Shown here: positions 43,389 through 52,209 of the stretch, piece after piece
Position numbering within the stretch: position 1 is the first letter of the stretch
How the letters are laid out: the number at the start of each line of letters is the position of its first letter
Assembly: GCF_001679005.1 (NCBI RefSeq)
Contig: NZ_LXTW01000012.1
Span: 205,116-269,115 of the forward strand
Origin: Moraxella nonliquefaciens
GTDB lineage: Bacteria > Pseudomonadota > Gammaproteobacteria > Pseudomonadales > Moraxellaceae
Length of the DNA stretch: 64,000 bases
Direction of reading: 5' to 3'
Made by a program: the position numbers and the translations under genes
Notes under the pieces: model-generated
The model's input: only the letters and a program-made list of their open reading frames with translations
Database searches by the model: none
Told to the model about the DNA's origin: nothing

Positions 43389-44471
43389 ATGTCAAAGATT
43401 CATGTTGCCATCATTGGCGGTACAGGTTATACAGGTGTTGAGTTAATTCGCCTGTTATCTTGTCATCCTTATGTCAGTATTAGCCATCTAACCTCTCGCA
43501 GTGAAAAGGGGCGTAAGGTGAGTGAAATCTTCCCAAACCTACATGGGGTATGTGATATTGTATACAGTGATATGACGGATGATGTCATGGATGAAATTGG
43601 CAAGGTGTGTGATGTTGTTTTTTTTGCCACACCACATGGGGTTGCTATGAATCATACGCCACGCCTTATTGCACAAGGGGTTAAGGTCATTGATTTGGGG
43701 GCAGATTTTCGCTTACAAGATTTGGGTGAGTTTGGTGCATGGTATGCGCTAGAACACACCTGCCCTGATGTGCTGACAAAGGCGGTATATGGCTTGCCTG
43801 AAATTCACCGCAAGCAAATCAAATCCGCTCAGGTTATTGCCAATCCAGGTTGTTATCCTACCACCGCCATTTTAGGCTTAAAGCCTGTGATAGACGTCCA
43901 AAATGGTGCTGATAAACCCTTGATTTTGCCCAATATCATCATCGATGCCAAATCAGGGGTGTCAGGAGCGGGGCGTCATGCCAAGGTGAATTTGTTGTAT
44001 GGTGAATTGTCGGAGAATTTTTCTGTCTATGGCGTGGCCTCTCATCGCCACAGCCCTGAGATAAATCAAGGCATACATGTGTTTTTAAAATCAAAATTTA
44101 CTCAAAAGGTGCGTTTTGTTCCCCATCTTGTGCCGATGATTCGAGGTATGTTTAGCAGTATTCATCTGACCTTAACCGATGATGGTAAGGTGTTAAATTG
44201 GCAGGAAATTTTTGAAAAAGCATATGAGCATGAGTATTTTGTGGACGTACTTGCCAAAGGCTTGTTGCCTGACACCCGTTCTGTGCGAGCATCCAACCGC
44301 CTAAAAATCGCCGTTCATCAAGATGATGAGGTCTTGACTGTACTGGTTGTCCAAGATAATCTGGTCAAGGGGGCATCTGGGCAGGCGATACAAAATATGA
44401 ACATCTTATGTGGATTTGATGAAAGATGCGGATTGGGCGTGGATTTTGGGGGTTGTGCGGTAGTGCCTTGA
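43389..44471 (+). CDS. argC: N-acetyl-gamma-glutamyl-phosphate reductase
   Basis: Arginine biosynthesis step 3. 360 aa from ATG 43389, preceded by TTAGGAGAGTTC; the 43257 extension is rejected. NADP-binding VAIIGGTGYTGVELIRLL, active-site ANPGCYPTTAIL with Cys near 153, and GVSGAGRHAKVNLLYGE are intact. Other arginine genes are not adjacent. Confidence 0.97.
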   Translation: MSKIHVAIIGGTGYTGVELIRLLSCHPYVSISHLTSRSEKGRKVSEIFPNLHGVCDIVYSDMTDDVMDEIGKVCDVVFFATPHGVAMNHTPRLIAQGVKVIDLGADFRLQDLGEFGAWYALEHTCPDVLTKAVYGLPEIHRKQIKSAQVIANPGCYPTTAILGLKPVIDVQNGADKPLILPNIIIDAKSGVSGAGRHAKVNLLYGELSENFSVYGVASHRHSPEINQGIHVFLKSKFTQKVRFVPHLVPMIRGMFSSIHLTLTDDGKVLNWQEIFEKAYEHEYFVDVLAKGLLPDTRSVRASNRLKIAVHQDDEVLTVLVVQDNLVKGASGQAIQNMNILCGFDERCGLGVDFGGCAVVP

Positions 44472-44576
44472 AAAATATCCACAAACCCCAACATAAACCA
44501 CATCACTTTTATTTGTCATTTTGGTCATTTTCACTTACCAAATCATTTATCAAATCACTTACCAAAGGAGCGTATT

Positions 44577-44789
44577 ATGGCAGTTGAAACTTTAACCCTA
44601 AAAGTTTTTGGCATGACCTGTGATGGCTGTGTGCAAAGTGTGCATAACGCCATTAATGACATCGCAGGGGTGCAAAGCGTAGAGGTTAATTTACCATTAA
44701 AGCAAGCGGTCATTGAGTATGATGACACTCAGGTAGATAAGATTGAGCTTATCGGTGCGGTTGAGGGAGCAGGGTTTAGCACAACTTAG
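44577..44789 (+). CDS. Heavy-metal-associated domain protein, copper chaperone-like
   Basis: 70 aa ferredoxin-like HMA fold. The metal site is GMTCDGC (Cys15, Cys18), followed by GVQSVEVNLPLKQAVIEYD. Resembles CopZ or MerP-type carriers; copper delivery is the likely role but no copper ATPase is adjacent. CAAAGGAGCGTATT gives a strong ribosome-binding site. A terminator follows. Confidence 0.93.
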   Translation: MAVETLTLKVFGMTCDGCVQSVHNAINDIAGVQSVEVNLPLKQAVIEYDDTQVDKIELIGAVEGAGFSTT

Positions 44790-44819
44790 ATGAGAGCTTT
44801 AATTGTAAACGAATAAAGT

Positions 44820-44848
44820 AAAAGGCTAATCCTAGGGATTGACCTTTT
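44820..44848. terminator. Terminator between HMA protein and PfkB kinase
   Basis: AAAAGGCTAATCC can pair with GGATTGACCTTTT with a small internal mismatch, followed by ATTTTTAT. It serves the plus-strand HMA gene and may also stop the convergent kinase transcript. Confidence 0.65.
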
Positions 44849-44886
44849 ATTTTTATGTTGGCAAATGTATTACCATCTGTCTTTTT

Positions 44887-44934
44887 ATGTCAAAACTGTC
44901 TTATGTCAAAACTGTCTTATGTCAAAACTGTCTG
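44887..44934. repeat. Three 16-bp tandem repeats overlapping the PfkB stop
   Basis: ATGTCAAAACTGTCTT is repeated at 44887, 44903 and 44919; the last copy ends in G instead of T. On the minus strand each copy carries a TAA context. The kinase stop lies in the junction of the last two copies. Confidence 0.9.
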
Positions 44935-45921
44935 TTTAATCAAATCATACTCCGCTTTGGGCAGTCTTGCCCCAAACTGGCTTACCACACGGCTTGCCAC
45001 ACCCCCTGCCAGTGCGACACATCTCTTATAATCCGCCCCTTCTGATAGGGCATATAAAAACGCCCCTGCAAAGTTATCGCCTGCCCCATTGGTGTCTATC
45101 ACGTTGGCAGGGGCAACATCATACATATAAATACCATCTTTGTCCGCCACAGTGGTGGGATTTGCCCCATCTGTGATGACAACCAAAGCAGCATGAGCAA
45201 GTAAGGCATGCACCGCTTGGGTGTTATCGTCTGTGCCAGCAAAGAGTTTGGCTTCATCCATGTTACAAAAAATCACATCCACACCATCTGTCAGCCCTGT
45301 CAGCCATGATAATATACCGTCTTTGGCAAAGCGAATCACCGCAGGGTCAGCAAAGCTTACCACGATTTTCACCCCTTGCGTTTTGGCGGTTTGACACAGT
45401 TTGCTAATGGCATCTTGCACCGATGGCGTCATGGCAAGATAACCTTCTAGATACAGATATTTTGCTTTGCTTAAAACATCAAAATCCACATTGCTTTGGT
45501 CAATTTCACCACTTACCCCCAAATTGGTCTGCATGGTACGTTCACCATCGTCTGTAACCAATACCACACAGGTGCCTGTTGCCCCCACCACTTCGGCTCT
45601 GCCAGCATCTATCGCCACGCCCATATTTTGCATGTCAGACAAATAAAATGCACCACGTTTGTCATGCCCTACTCGGCAGCAGTAAAAGGACGTGCCACCC
45701 AGTGCTGAAAAGCATGCCACCGTATTGCCTGCTGAACCACCTCCTGCTTGTTTGGTGGGGGTAAGTCCATGCGTGTTTAACATGTCAAATAAGGCGGTTT
45801 GTTCATCCGTGTCAGCAAGGGTCATATTGCTTTTGGTTAATCCTGTTTGGGTTAAAATCTCATCACAGAGCTTAAATTCGGTATCAACAAGAGCGTTACC
45901 AATGGCGACAAGTTGGTACAT
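44917..45921 (-). CDS. PfkB-family carbohydrate kinase, adenosine kinase-like
   Basis: 334 aa from MYQLVAIGNALVDTEF at 45921, preceded by AAGGAAAAACC; the 45972 extension is rejected. PfkB signatures: AGGGSAGNTVACFSALGG near 60, and NGAGDNFAGAFLYAL near 285 with the catalytic Asp in GAGD. The overall pattern resembles adenosine or ribose kinases; the substrate is not proved. The C-terminal KQTVLT lies on the 16-bp repeats. Confidence 0.9.
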   Translation of the reverse strand: MYQLVAIGNALVDTEFKLCDEILTQTGLTKSNMTLADTDEQTALFDMLNTHGLTPTKQAGGGSAGNTVACFSALGGTSFYCCRVGHDKRGAFYLSDMQNMGVAIDAGRAEVVGATGTCVVLVTDDGERTMQTNLGVSGEIDQSNVDFDVLSKAKYLYLEGYLAMTPSVQDAISKLCQTAKTQGVKIVVSFADPAVIRFAKDGILSWLTGLTDGVDVIFCNMDEAKLFAGTDDNTQAVHALLAHAALVVITDGANPTTVADKDGIYMYDVAPANVIDTNGAGDNFAGAFLYALSEGADYKRCVALAGGVASRVVSQFGARLPKAEYDLIKQTVLT

Positions 45922-46048
45922 GGTTTTTCCTTGTAATTTAAAATGAACTGTCATTATAACAAAATTTGCCAAAATTACCTGTTAAATTCATGACTTTATC
46001 CGATTTTTTTTGTATAATAAGCGGTTAATTTTTATAAAAAACCATGCC

Positions 46049-47251
46049 ATGGCCGCCAAAATCCCTGTTGTTTACACCCCCGATACAACCACCTTTGACC
46101 AAAAAAACCAAAAAACCAATCTTTTGGGCATGTCAAAAGATGAACTTTCCCAATTTTTTGTGGGTATGGGTGAAAAGTCGTTTCGTGCCACTCAGGTGAT
46201 GAAGTGGATTTATCAGTTTGGCGTTACTGATTTTTTTGAGATGACCAACCTATCCAAAGCCTTGCAAGCGAAACTTGATAAAGTTGCGTGCGTGGTACCA
46301 CCTGTGGTTAAGTTCAAGAAGTTTGGCGAAGATGGTACTCGTAAGTGGGTGTTTGAAGTGGCGGGCGGTTCGCTTGTTGAGACAGTACTTATCCCTGCCG
46401 ATGATGGTAAGCAGTTTGGGCGTAAGACTCTGTGTGTGTCCAGTCAGGTAGGCTGTGCGTTAGACTGTTCATTTTGTAGTACAGGTAAGCAAGGTTTTGA
46501 GCGAGACTTAACAGCAAGCGAGATTATCGGACAGCTTTGGGTTGCCAATCAGTCCTATATGCAAGGCATTGCCCCCACCGAGCGTGAAAACCGTGTTACC
46601 AATGTGGTAATGATGGGTATGGGTGAGCCACTTTTAAATTATCATCCTGTTGTGGCGAGTATGAGTCTCATGCTTGATGACCATGCCTTTGGGCTGTCCA
46701 AACGCCGTGTTACACTATCTACGTCGGGCATTGTGCCAAAAATGTATGATTTGGCAAAGGACATTGATGTCGCTCTTGCCATCAGCTTGCACGCCCCCAA
46801 TGATGAGCTACGTAATGAGCTTGTACCCATCAATAAAAAATATCCTTTGGCTGAACTCATAAAAGCTGCCAAGGCGTATGTTTATGATGAAAATCCACGT
46901 CACAAAAAACACGTTACCATTGAATACGTCATGTTGCATGGGGTAAATGATAGCGATAAACACGCTCATGAGCTTGTGGCGTTGTTAAAAGATTTGCCAA
47001 GTAAGATTAACCTAATTCCCTTTAACCCCTTTGCCCACGCCCCTTATGGACGTTCAAGCAATAACCGCATTCATGCGTTTTGTGATATTTTAAATAATGC
47101 AGGTTTTGTATGTACGGTGCGTCAAACTCGTGGCGATGACATTGATGCTGCTTGTGGTCAGCTTGTTGGGCAAGTGGCGGACAGAACACGGCGAGCCAAA
47201 AAATGGCAAGAGAGCATCAAAAAACGCCAAGCATGCCTTACCAGTGATTAG
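46049..47251 (+). CDS. rlmN: 23S rRNA (adenine2503-C2)/tRNA (A37) methyltransferase
   Basis: Radical-SAM methyltransferase that methylates A2503 of 23S rRNA and some tRNAs. 400 aa from ATG 46049; the 46010 extension is rejected. Radical SAM motif CALDCSFCSTGKQGF near 135. The family opening is LLGMSKDELSQFFVGMGEKSFRATQVMKW. MGMGEPLLNY, ISLHAPNDELRN and the C-terminal Cys in CTVRQTRGDDIDAACGQL are all present. First gene of the rlmN-pilF-rodZ-ispG cluster. Confidence 0.96.
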   Translation: MAAKIPVVYTPDTTTFDQKNQKTNLLGMSKDELSQFFVGMGEKSFRATQVMKWIYQFGVTDFFEMTNLSKALQAKLDKVACVVPPVVKFKKFGEDGTRKWVFEVAGGSLVETVLIPADDGKQFGRKTLCVSSQVGCALDCSFCSTGKQGFERDLTASEIIGQLWVANQSYMQGIAPTERENRVTNVVMMGMGEPLLNYHPVVASMSLMLDDHAFGLSKRRVTLSTSGIVPKMYDLAKDIDVALAISLHAPNDELRNELVPINKKYPLAELIKAAKAYVYDENPRHKKHVTIEYVMLHGVNDSDKHAHELVALLKDLPSKINLIPFNPFAHAPYGRSSNNRIHAFCDILNNAGFVCTVRQTRGDDIDAACGQLVGQVADRTRRAKKWQESIKKRQACLTSD

Positions 47252-47464
47252 GGATGTTTTATGCCAAATTTGTCTTTTTTTGTAAAAATCTGATAAAATG
47301 GCGATACTTTTGGAAAAAATGAAAACATTGGCAAAAATTGTTGATAATTGTTAGAATGGCGATGATTTTTCTGTCTTGTTTTTATAAAAAGCGTGCAAGT
47401 TTTGGATGGTTGTCAATATGGATTTGACCCTTACATGCAGCACAATGATGTAACAATTTGTAAT

Positions 47465-47495
47465 TGTTCATCATGGTAACTGTTCATCATGGTAA
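47465..47495. repeat. Two-copy 15-bp repeat just before pilF
   Basis: TGTTCATCATGGTAA occurs at 47465 and 47481 with a period of 16 bp, 14 bp before the pilF ATG. It adds extra ATG triplets that lengthen the open frame artificially. Confidence 0.75.
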
Positions 47496-47508
47496 TTATG
47501 GTAAAATC

Positions 47509-48336
47509 ATGAAATATTTAGTCATATTAACGACATTGACCGTTTTATTGACGGCTTGTCAAAGCACTTCACAAAACACAACATCGGTCTATCAAGGTAC
47601 TGACCCATCACAGCGTAAACGTGATAAGATGGAGCTTGCCCAAGCACGCACCGCTTTGGCAGGGCAGTACATCAACCAAAGACAGTTGGATGCTGCCAAA
47701 AGACAGTTGGATGAAGCGATAGAGGCACAGCCAAATTATGCCCCTGCTTATGATATGATGGGCAACTTGCTCAAAATAGAGGGCAGTCCTAGCAATATTG
47801 CCAACGCCGAAAAATACTTTAAAAAGGCGATCAGTCTGGACCCTGATTTTATCCAAGCACGCAATAATTATGGGGTGTATCTGTCCGAGCTTGGACGTCA
47901 TCAAGAAGCGATTGAGCAGTTTAATATTGCAGGCAGTACCTTAGGCTATCATAATCGTGCAGGTGCGTTGGAAAATTTGGGACTGACCTATCTAAAAATG
48001 AACAATCCAAAAGCGGCGGAGATGGCATTTAATAAAGCAATAGAGACGGAGAGTGCAACGGTTACAGCAAAAATGGAGATGATTGATATCCTAATTGGCA
48101 GACATGAATCCCTAAAAGCCAAAGCCTACTTTAATGACCTAAAAACGATGGCGCAACTTCATAATCAACCCATGCCATCACGCTTGCTATATCAAGGAGT
48201 CCGTCTGGGTATTTTGCAAAATGATCGCCAAGAGATTCAGCGATTGTCAAGTCAACTTTTGTCGCAACATCCACTCTCTGATGAAGCAAAACAACTAAAA
48301 CAATGGCTAAACAACCCAACGGGAGCATTACAGTGA
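47509..48336 (+). CDS. pilF: Type IV pilus biogenesis lipoprotein PilF (PilW)
   Basis: Outer-membrane pilotin that helps assemble the PilQ secretin. 275 aa from ATG 47509. Lipobox LLTAC gives lipidation at Cys17. About six TPR repeats follow (AKRQLDEAIEAQPNYAPAYD, AEKYFKKAISLDPDFIQARN, AIEQFNIAGSTLGYHNRAGA). Gene order with rlmN, rodZ and ispG is conserved. The stop overlaps the rodZ GTG start. Confidence 0.9.
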   Translation: MKYLVILTTLTVLLTACQSTSQNTTSVYQGTDPSQRKRDKMELAQARTALAGQYINQRQLDAAKRQLDEAIEAQPNYAPAYDMMGNLLKIEGSPSNIANAEKYFKKAISLDPDFIQARNNYGVYLSELGRHQEAIEQFNIAGSTLGYHNRAGALENLGLTYLKMNNPKAAEMAFNKAIETESATVTAKMEMIDILIGRHESLKAKAYFNDLKTMAQLHNQPMPSRLLYQGVRLGILQNDRQEIQRLSSQLLSQHPLSDEAKQLKQWLNNPTGALQ

Positions 48337-49142
48337 GCCAAACCAACGACAAACCAGCATCAAACACAGGTTTTGGCGGTAAATTAAGAAGTGCCAGAAC
48401 GTCTCGTGGCTACTCACTAGATGCAGCAGCGGCTGAACTTCACATCCTAAAACGCCACGTACAGGCGATGGAGGAGGAGAACTTTGATGCTCTGCCCCAA
48501 TTTGCTTTTGCACGGGGATTTGTGATGAACTATGCTAAGTTTTTGGGACTTGATGCCAATGAATTCGCCCGAGAATTTGAAAGTATCTACCCTGAGAACA
48601 AACGCACCAAGAGCGTCAATGACATTAAAGCACCACTGACGCCCATGGGTACAATTGAGCGTGGGCGTGGGGGCATGCGTTTTAATCCATGGCTTATTGC
48701 AGGGGTGATTGCACTTGTGATTTTTGGTTTTGTGTTATTAAAAATCATATCCAGTGCAATAGACAGGTCAGATGAAATAAACCCAACTGCCCAAACACAA
48801 ATACTAAATCCAAGCGAGCAAGCCCAAGGAGCGGCGGTCGGTGCATCGGGTTCGGCATTAAATTTAGGCACAAATGATGGTGAATCTACCACCCAAACCA
48901 TGGCAGGTCAAGGTGTGATTGATATTTGGTCAAAAGGAGATGTTAATATCAAAATCACCGATAAACATGACAGAGTGCTCATGCAAGGCTTGCAGTCCCG
49001 TGGGGGTTATCAGTTAAAGGGTGAGACACCGTTTACCATTGAGATTGACAATCCTGCACAGGTAGATTTGAATTTTAATCAACGCCCCATTCGTTTGGGT
49101 GAGCATACCCAAAATGGCAAAGCCACTTTAACGCTACAATAA
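48333..49142 (+). CDS. rodZ: RodZ-like cytoskeletal membrane protein
   Basis: 269 aa from GTG 48333, which overlaps the pilF stop (GTGA) and has GGGAG 7 nt upstream; an ATG at 48303 is the alternative. Domains: HTH about 12-85 (GGKLRSARTSRGYSLDAAAA, MNYAKFLGLD), a transmembrane helix WLIAGVIALVIFGFVLL, a Ser/Thr/Gln linker, and a C-terminal DUF4115 domain (VIDIWSKGDVNIKITD). Anchors MreB and sets rod shape in other bacteria. Confidence 0.9.
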   Translation: MSQTNDKPASNTGFGGKLRSARTSRGYSLDAAAAELHILKRHVQAMEEENFDALPQFAFARGFVMNYAKFLGLDANEFAREFESIYPENKRTKSVNDIKAPLTPMGTIERGRGGMRFNPWLIAGVIALVIFGFVLLKIISSAIDRSDEINPTAQTQILNPSEQAQGAAVGASGSALNLGTNDGESTTQTMAGQGVIDIWSKGDVNIKITDKHDRVLMQGLQSRGGYQLKGETPFTIEIDNPAQVDLNFNQRPIRLGEHTQNGKATLTLQ

Positions 49143-49152
49143 GCGAGTTATC

Positions 49153-50268
49153 ATGCACCACAGTCCCATCAAACGTCGCCCCACTCGTCAAATCATGGTT
49201 GGCAATGTCGCCATCGGTGGCAACGCCCCCATCAGCGTGCAGAGCATGACCAATACCAATACGTGTAATATTGATGCCACAGTCGCCCAAATACAACGCT
49301 GTGTGGAGGCGGGGGCTGATTTAATGCGTGTCTCAACACCTACCATGGAATCTGTGGCAGCATTTGCCCAAATTAAAAAGCAAGTCAATGTACCGCTTAT
49401 CGCTGACATTCATTTTGATTATAAAATTGCTCTGGCAGCAGCAGAAGCGGGAGCGGACTGCCTACGCATTAATCCGGGTAATATTGGCAATGACCAAAAG
49501 GTGCGTGAGGTGGTCTCTTGTGCTTGTCATCATAACATACCCATTCGTATTGGTGTCAATGCAGGTTCACTTGAAAAAGATTTGCAAAAAAAATATGGCG
49601 AACCAACAGGGCAAGCCATGCTAGAATCAGCTTTACGTCATATTGATATTTTAGAAAAATTAAATTTTCAAGATTATAAAATCTCGGTCAAGGCATCCAA
49701 TGTTTTTTTGACATTGGATGCTTATCGGCTCATCTCAGCAGAGGTGGACTGCCCGTTGCATTTGGGCGTTACCGAGGCGGGTGTGTATCGTACAGGTACG
49801 GTAAAATCCGCCATTGCCCTAGGTGGGCTTTTGCTTGATGGCATTGGCGATACCATGCGAATATCTTTGGCAAGTCCGCCAGAGGAGGAGATTAAAATTG
49901 GTTTTGATATTTTAAAATCGCTAAACATTCGTTCAAATGGCGTCAACTTCATTGCTTGTCCGTCTTGTAGCCGTCAAGAATTTGACGTGATTAAAGTCAT
50001 GAATGAGCTAGAATCTCGCCTAGAAGACATCAGAGAACCGCTTGATTTGTCGGTGATTGGTTGTAAAGTCAATGGACCGGGGGAAGCCAAAGAGGCAACC
50101 ATTGGCGTGGTGGGGGCAAGTCCAAATTCACTGGTGTATAAAATGGGTCAAAAGAGCCATTTGATTGATACCACAAATTTGGTAGATGAAATAGAAAAAA
50201 TGGTGCGTCAAAAGGCCAAAGAGTTGGCGGACAAACGAGCCAGTGAGATTGTCAGGGTGGCTCAATAA
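49153..50268 (+). CDS. ispG: (E)-4-hydroxy-3-methylbut-2-enyl-diphosphate synthase
   Basis: MEP isoprenoid pathway enzyme (GcpE), 371 aa. N-terminal barrel: VQSMTNTNTCNIDATVAQI, GADLMRVSTPT, LIADIHFDYKIAL and RINPGNIG. The 4Fe-4S binding C-terminal domain has FIACPSCSRQEFD and GCKVNGPGEA. Starts 10 bp after rodZ. Confidence 0.97.
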   Translation: MHHSPIKRRPTRQIMVGNVAIGGNAPISVQSMTNTNTCNIDATVAQIQRCVEAGADLMRVSTPTMESVAAFAQIKKQVNVPLIADIHFDYKIALAAAEAGADCLRINPGNIGNDQKVREVVSCACHHNIPIRIGVNAGSLEKDLQKKYGEPTGQAMLESALRHIDILEKLNFQDYKISVKASNVFLTLDAYRLISAEVDCPLHLGVTEAGVYRTGTVKSAIALGGLLLDGIGDTMRISLASPPEEEIKIGFDILKSLNIRSNGVNFIACPSCSRQEFDVIKVMNELESRLEDIREPLDLSVIGCKVNGPGEAKEATIGVVGASPNSLVYKMGQKSHLIDTTNLVDEIEKMVRQKAKELADKRASEIVRVAQ

Positions 50269-50431
50269 AAATTGTCATTTGGTACTCTTTGGTATTCTAA
50301 GGCATGCTTGCCTTTTGTATTTGTTGATGATATGACGGCTATTCTTTGATAAATTGATGTTCATACCGACTTTAATAGAGTATTTTAGTAGGTTATTTTT
50401 TTGATTTTATGGTTTTATATGAGGTAATGTG

Positions 50432-51103
50432 ATGAAACGCACTCTTGTTTTGGGTTTTCTTATCCTATCGCTTGGTATGTATGGTTGTACTGAAAAAGAA
50501 AATATTGCCAAACAGCCTGCTTTGGAGAGTAATTCTTCAAACAACGTCCAAATGACAGAGAAGTCAAATGCCTTATCTCATTGGATTTTAGAAGAGGCGG
50601 ACATTAGATTTTATAGCACAAAGACCGATAAGAATGATAATGACATTGTCGAGGAGGGTGTTTTTAATACCTATTCTGGCTATTTGGATAAGCAAGGTAA
50701 CCTAAAAATGGAGATAGAGCTTGACAGTGTTGATACAGACATCTCTATCAGAGACCAAAGAATTAAAGAATGGCTTTTTGAGACAGCAAGATTTCCAAAG
50801 GTAGAGATTCAATCCCAAATGGATCATGACTGGATAAATGCTCTTGGTGTTCATGAAGAAGCAAGTAAAGTACAGCCATTGACCATCTCTTTTCATGGCA
50901 AGACAATACAAACCGAGGCTTCCCTTAAAATCATAAAGTTGGATGACAATACAATAAATGTGATGACACAAGAGCCTGTGCATATAAATCTGCTAGAACT
51001 TGAAATGATGCAGGGCTTAAATAGCTTAACAGAGGTGATGGATTTAAAGAGCATCAGTTATTTGGTGCCAGTCAAATTTCAAGGCAAATTTAAAAAACCT
51101 TAA
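50432..51103 (+). CDS. YceI-like lipoprotein
   Basis: 223 aa. Lipoprotein signal MKRTLVLGFLILSLGMYG with Cys19. The mature part resembles the YceI lipid-binding fold: a SHWILEEADIRFYS strand, GVFNTYSGYLDKQGNLKMEI, DTDISIRDQRIKEWLFETARFP, and a KYSVPVKFQG-like end (SYLVPVKFQGKF). Start ATG has GAGG 7 nt upstream; a GTG codon before it is rejected. It lies between ispG and hisS, which are adjacent in relatives, so it is an insertion. Confidence 0.72.
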   Translation: MKRTLVLGFLILSLGMYGCTEKENIAKQPALESNSSNNVQMTEKSNALSHWILEEADIRFYSTKTDKNDNDIVEEGVFNTYSGYLDKQGNLKMEIELDSVDTDISIRDQRIKEWLFETARFPKVEIQSQMDHDWINALGVHEEASKVQPLTISFHGKTIQTEASLKIIKLDDNTINVMTQEPVHINLLELEMMQGLNSLTEVMDLKSISYLVPVKFQGKFKKP

Positions 51104-51281
51104 ATGATATTTGTCAAATCATACATAAAATGACTTTGCACCTAATTGGTTATATTGATATAAAATTTTATGCCTTAATAACGCCCTAAGACAATAATGC
51201 AACCCAATCATACGATGATTTATAAATGTTTATCTCGTATTTTTGTGTATTTAATGGCTCTTACTTTTTGGAATTTATTTT

Positions 51282-52133
51282 ATGAAAAAAAATATATCAT
51301 CATTCATGACAGTTTTATCATGTTCTTTATTGATGGCTTCTTGTTCTAATGCTGACAATTCATTAAAGAATGATGAAAATAAACAATCAGGTATTAATGC
51401 TGATGCCAATACCATCCAAAAACCATCTGCCCAAAAATCATCTTTTGATGTTAAAGTGGGTCTTATGTCATCTTCAACTGGTAATGCACCACTGATTTTT
51501 ATTGACGAAAAGGGGGGCATTCAGGGTTTTGAGTATGACATTTTAAAAGAAATAGATGAACGTTCTGATTATAATTTTCAATATGAATATCAGCCAGGAG
51601 ATGACCTTTTTAATGGCATGAATGATAAAGAGATAGACATGATTGCAGGTATTGAGATTAGCAAAGAACGAACTCAAAAATATAATATGACCAACTCTTA
51701 TTTGGATGTTTATCCAATAACTTTGCTAAGCAAAAATCCCAAAATCAAGAAATTGGAGGATATTGATAAGAATTATACAGCTGTTAAAGAAGATTCAATG
51801 CAAACCACATTCACCATAGTCAAAGATTATGAAAATAATCATGACAATACCAACATAGATTATACGGTCAGTGATTGGATTTCTGTGCAGGCTCTTTTAA
51901 GAGATGATGTTAAAATTGCCATTGGTAATTCTGTTGCCATGCCTTATTTTTATTCAAAATATTCAACAAAAAAAGACCCTTTATATTTTTCCATTGATTA
52001 TGATTATCCACAACAATCTTATGGATTTTTGATAAATAAAGAAAATGTGGACATGATGAATGACATGAATAAGCACATCCTAGATATGAAAAGTGATGGC
52101 ACTTATCAAAAAATATTTAAAAAGTGGTTTTAG
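51282..52133 (+). CDS. Solute-binding lipoprotein (transporter substrate-binding, family 3)
   Basis: 283 aa. Lipobox LLMASC gives lipidation at Cys21. After an Asn/Lys-rich linker comes a periplasmic binding protein type 2 fold. Signatures are KVGLMSSSTGNAPLIFIDEK, GGIQGFEYDILKEI, NDKEIDMIAGIEISKERTQK and a closing DMKSDGTYQKIFKKWF. This resembles polar amino acid binding proteins. No permease or ATPase is adjacent, so it is an orphan binding protein. AT-rich relative to hisS, suggesting acquisition together with the YceI-like gene. Confidence 0.82.
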   Translation: MKKNISSFMTVLSCSLLMASCSNADNSLKNDENKQSGINADANTIQKPSAQKSSFDVKVGLMSSSTGNAPLIFIDEKGGIQGFEYDILKEIDERSDYNFQYEYQPGDDLFNGMNDKEIDMIAGIEISKERTQKYNMTNSYLDVYPITLLSKNPKIKKLEDIDKNYTAVKEDSMQTTFTIVKDYENNHDNTNIDYTVSDWISVQALLRDDVKIAIGNSVAMPYFYSKYSTKKDPLYFSIDYDYPQQSYGFLINKENVDMMNDMNKHILDMKSDGTYQKIFKKWF

Positions 52134-52209
52134 TTTTTAACTAATAACGAAAATGATGTTGTAATATAAATTGAAATATCTTTTTGATAAAACTGATTTG
52201 GGAAAAAAT

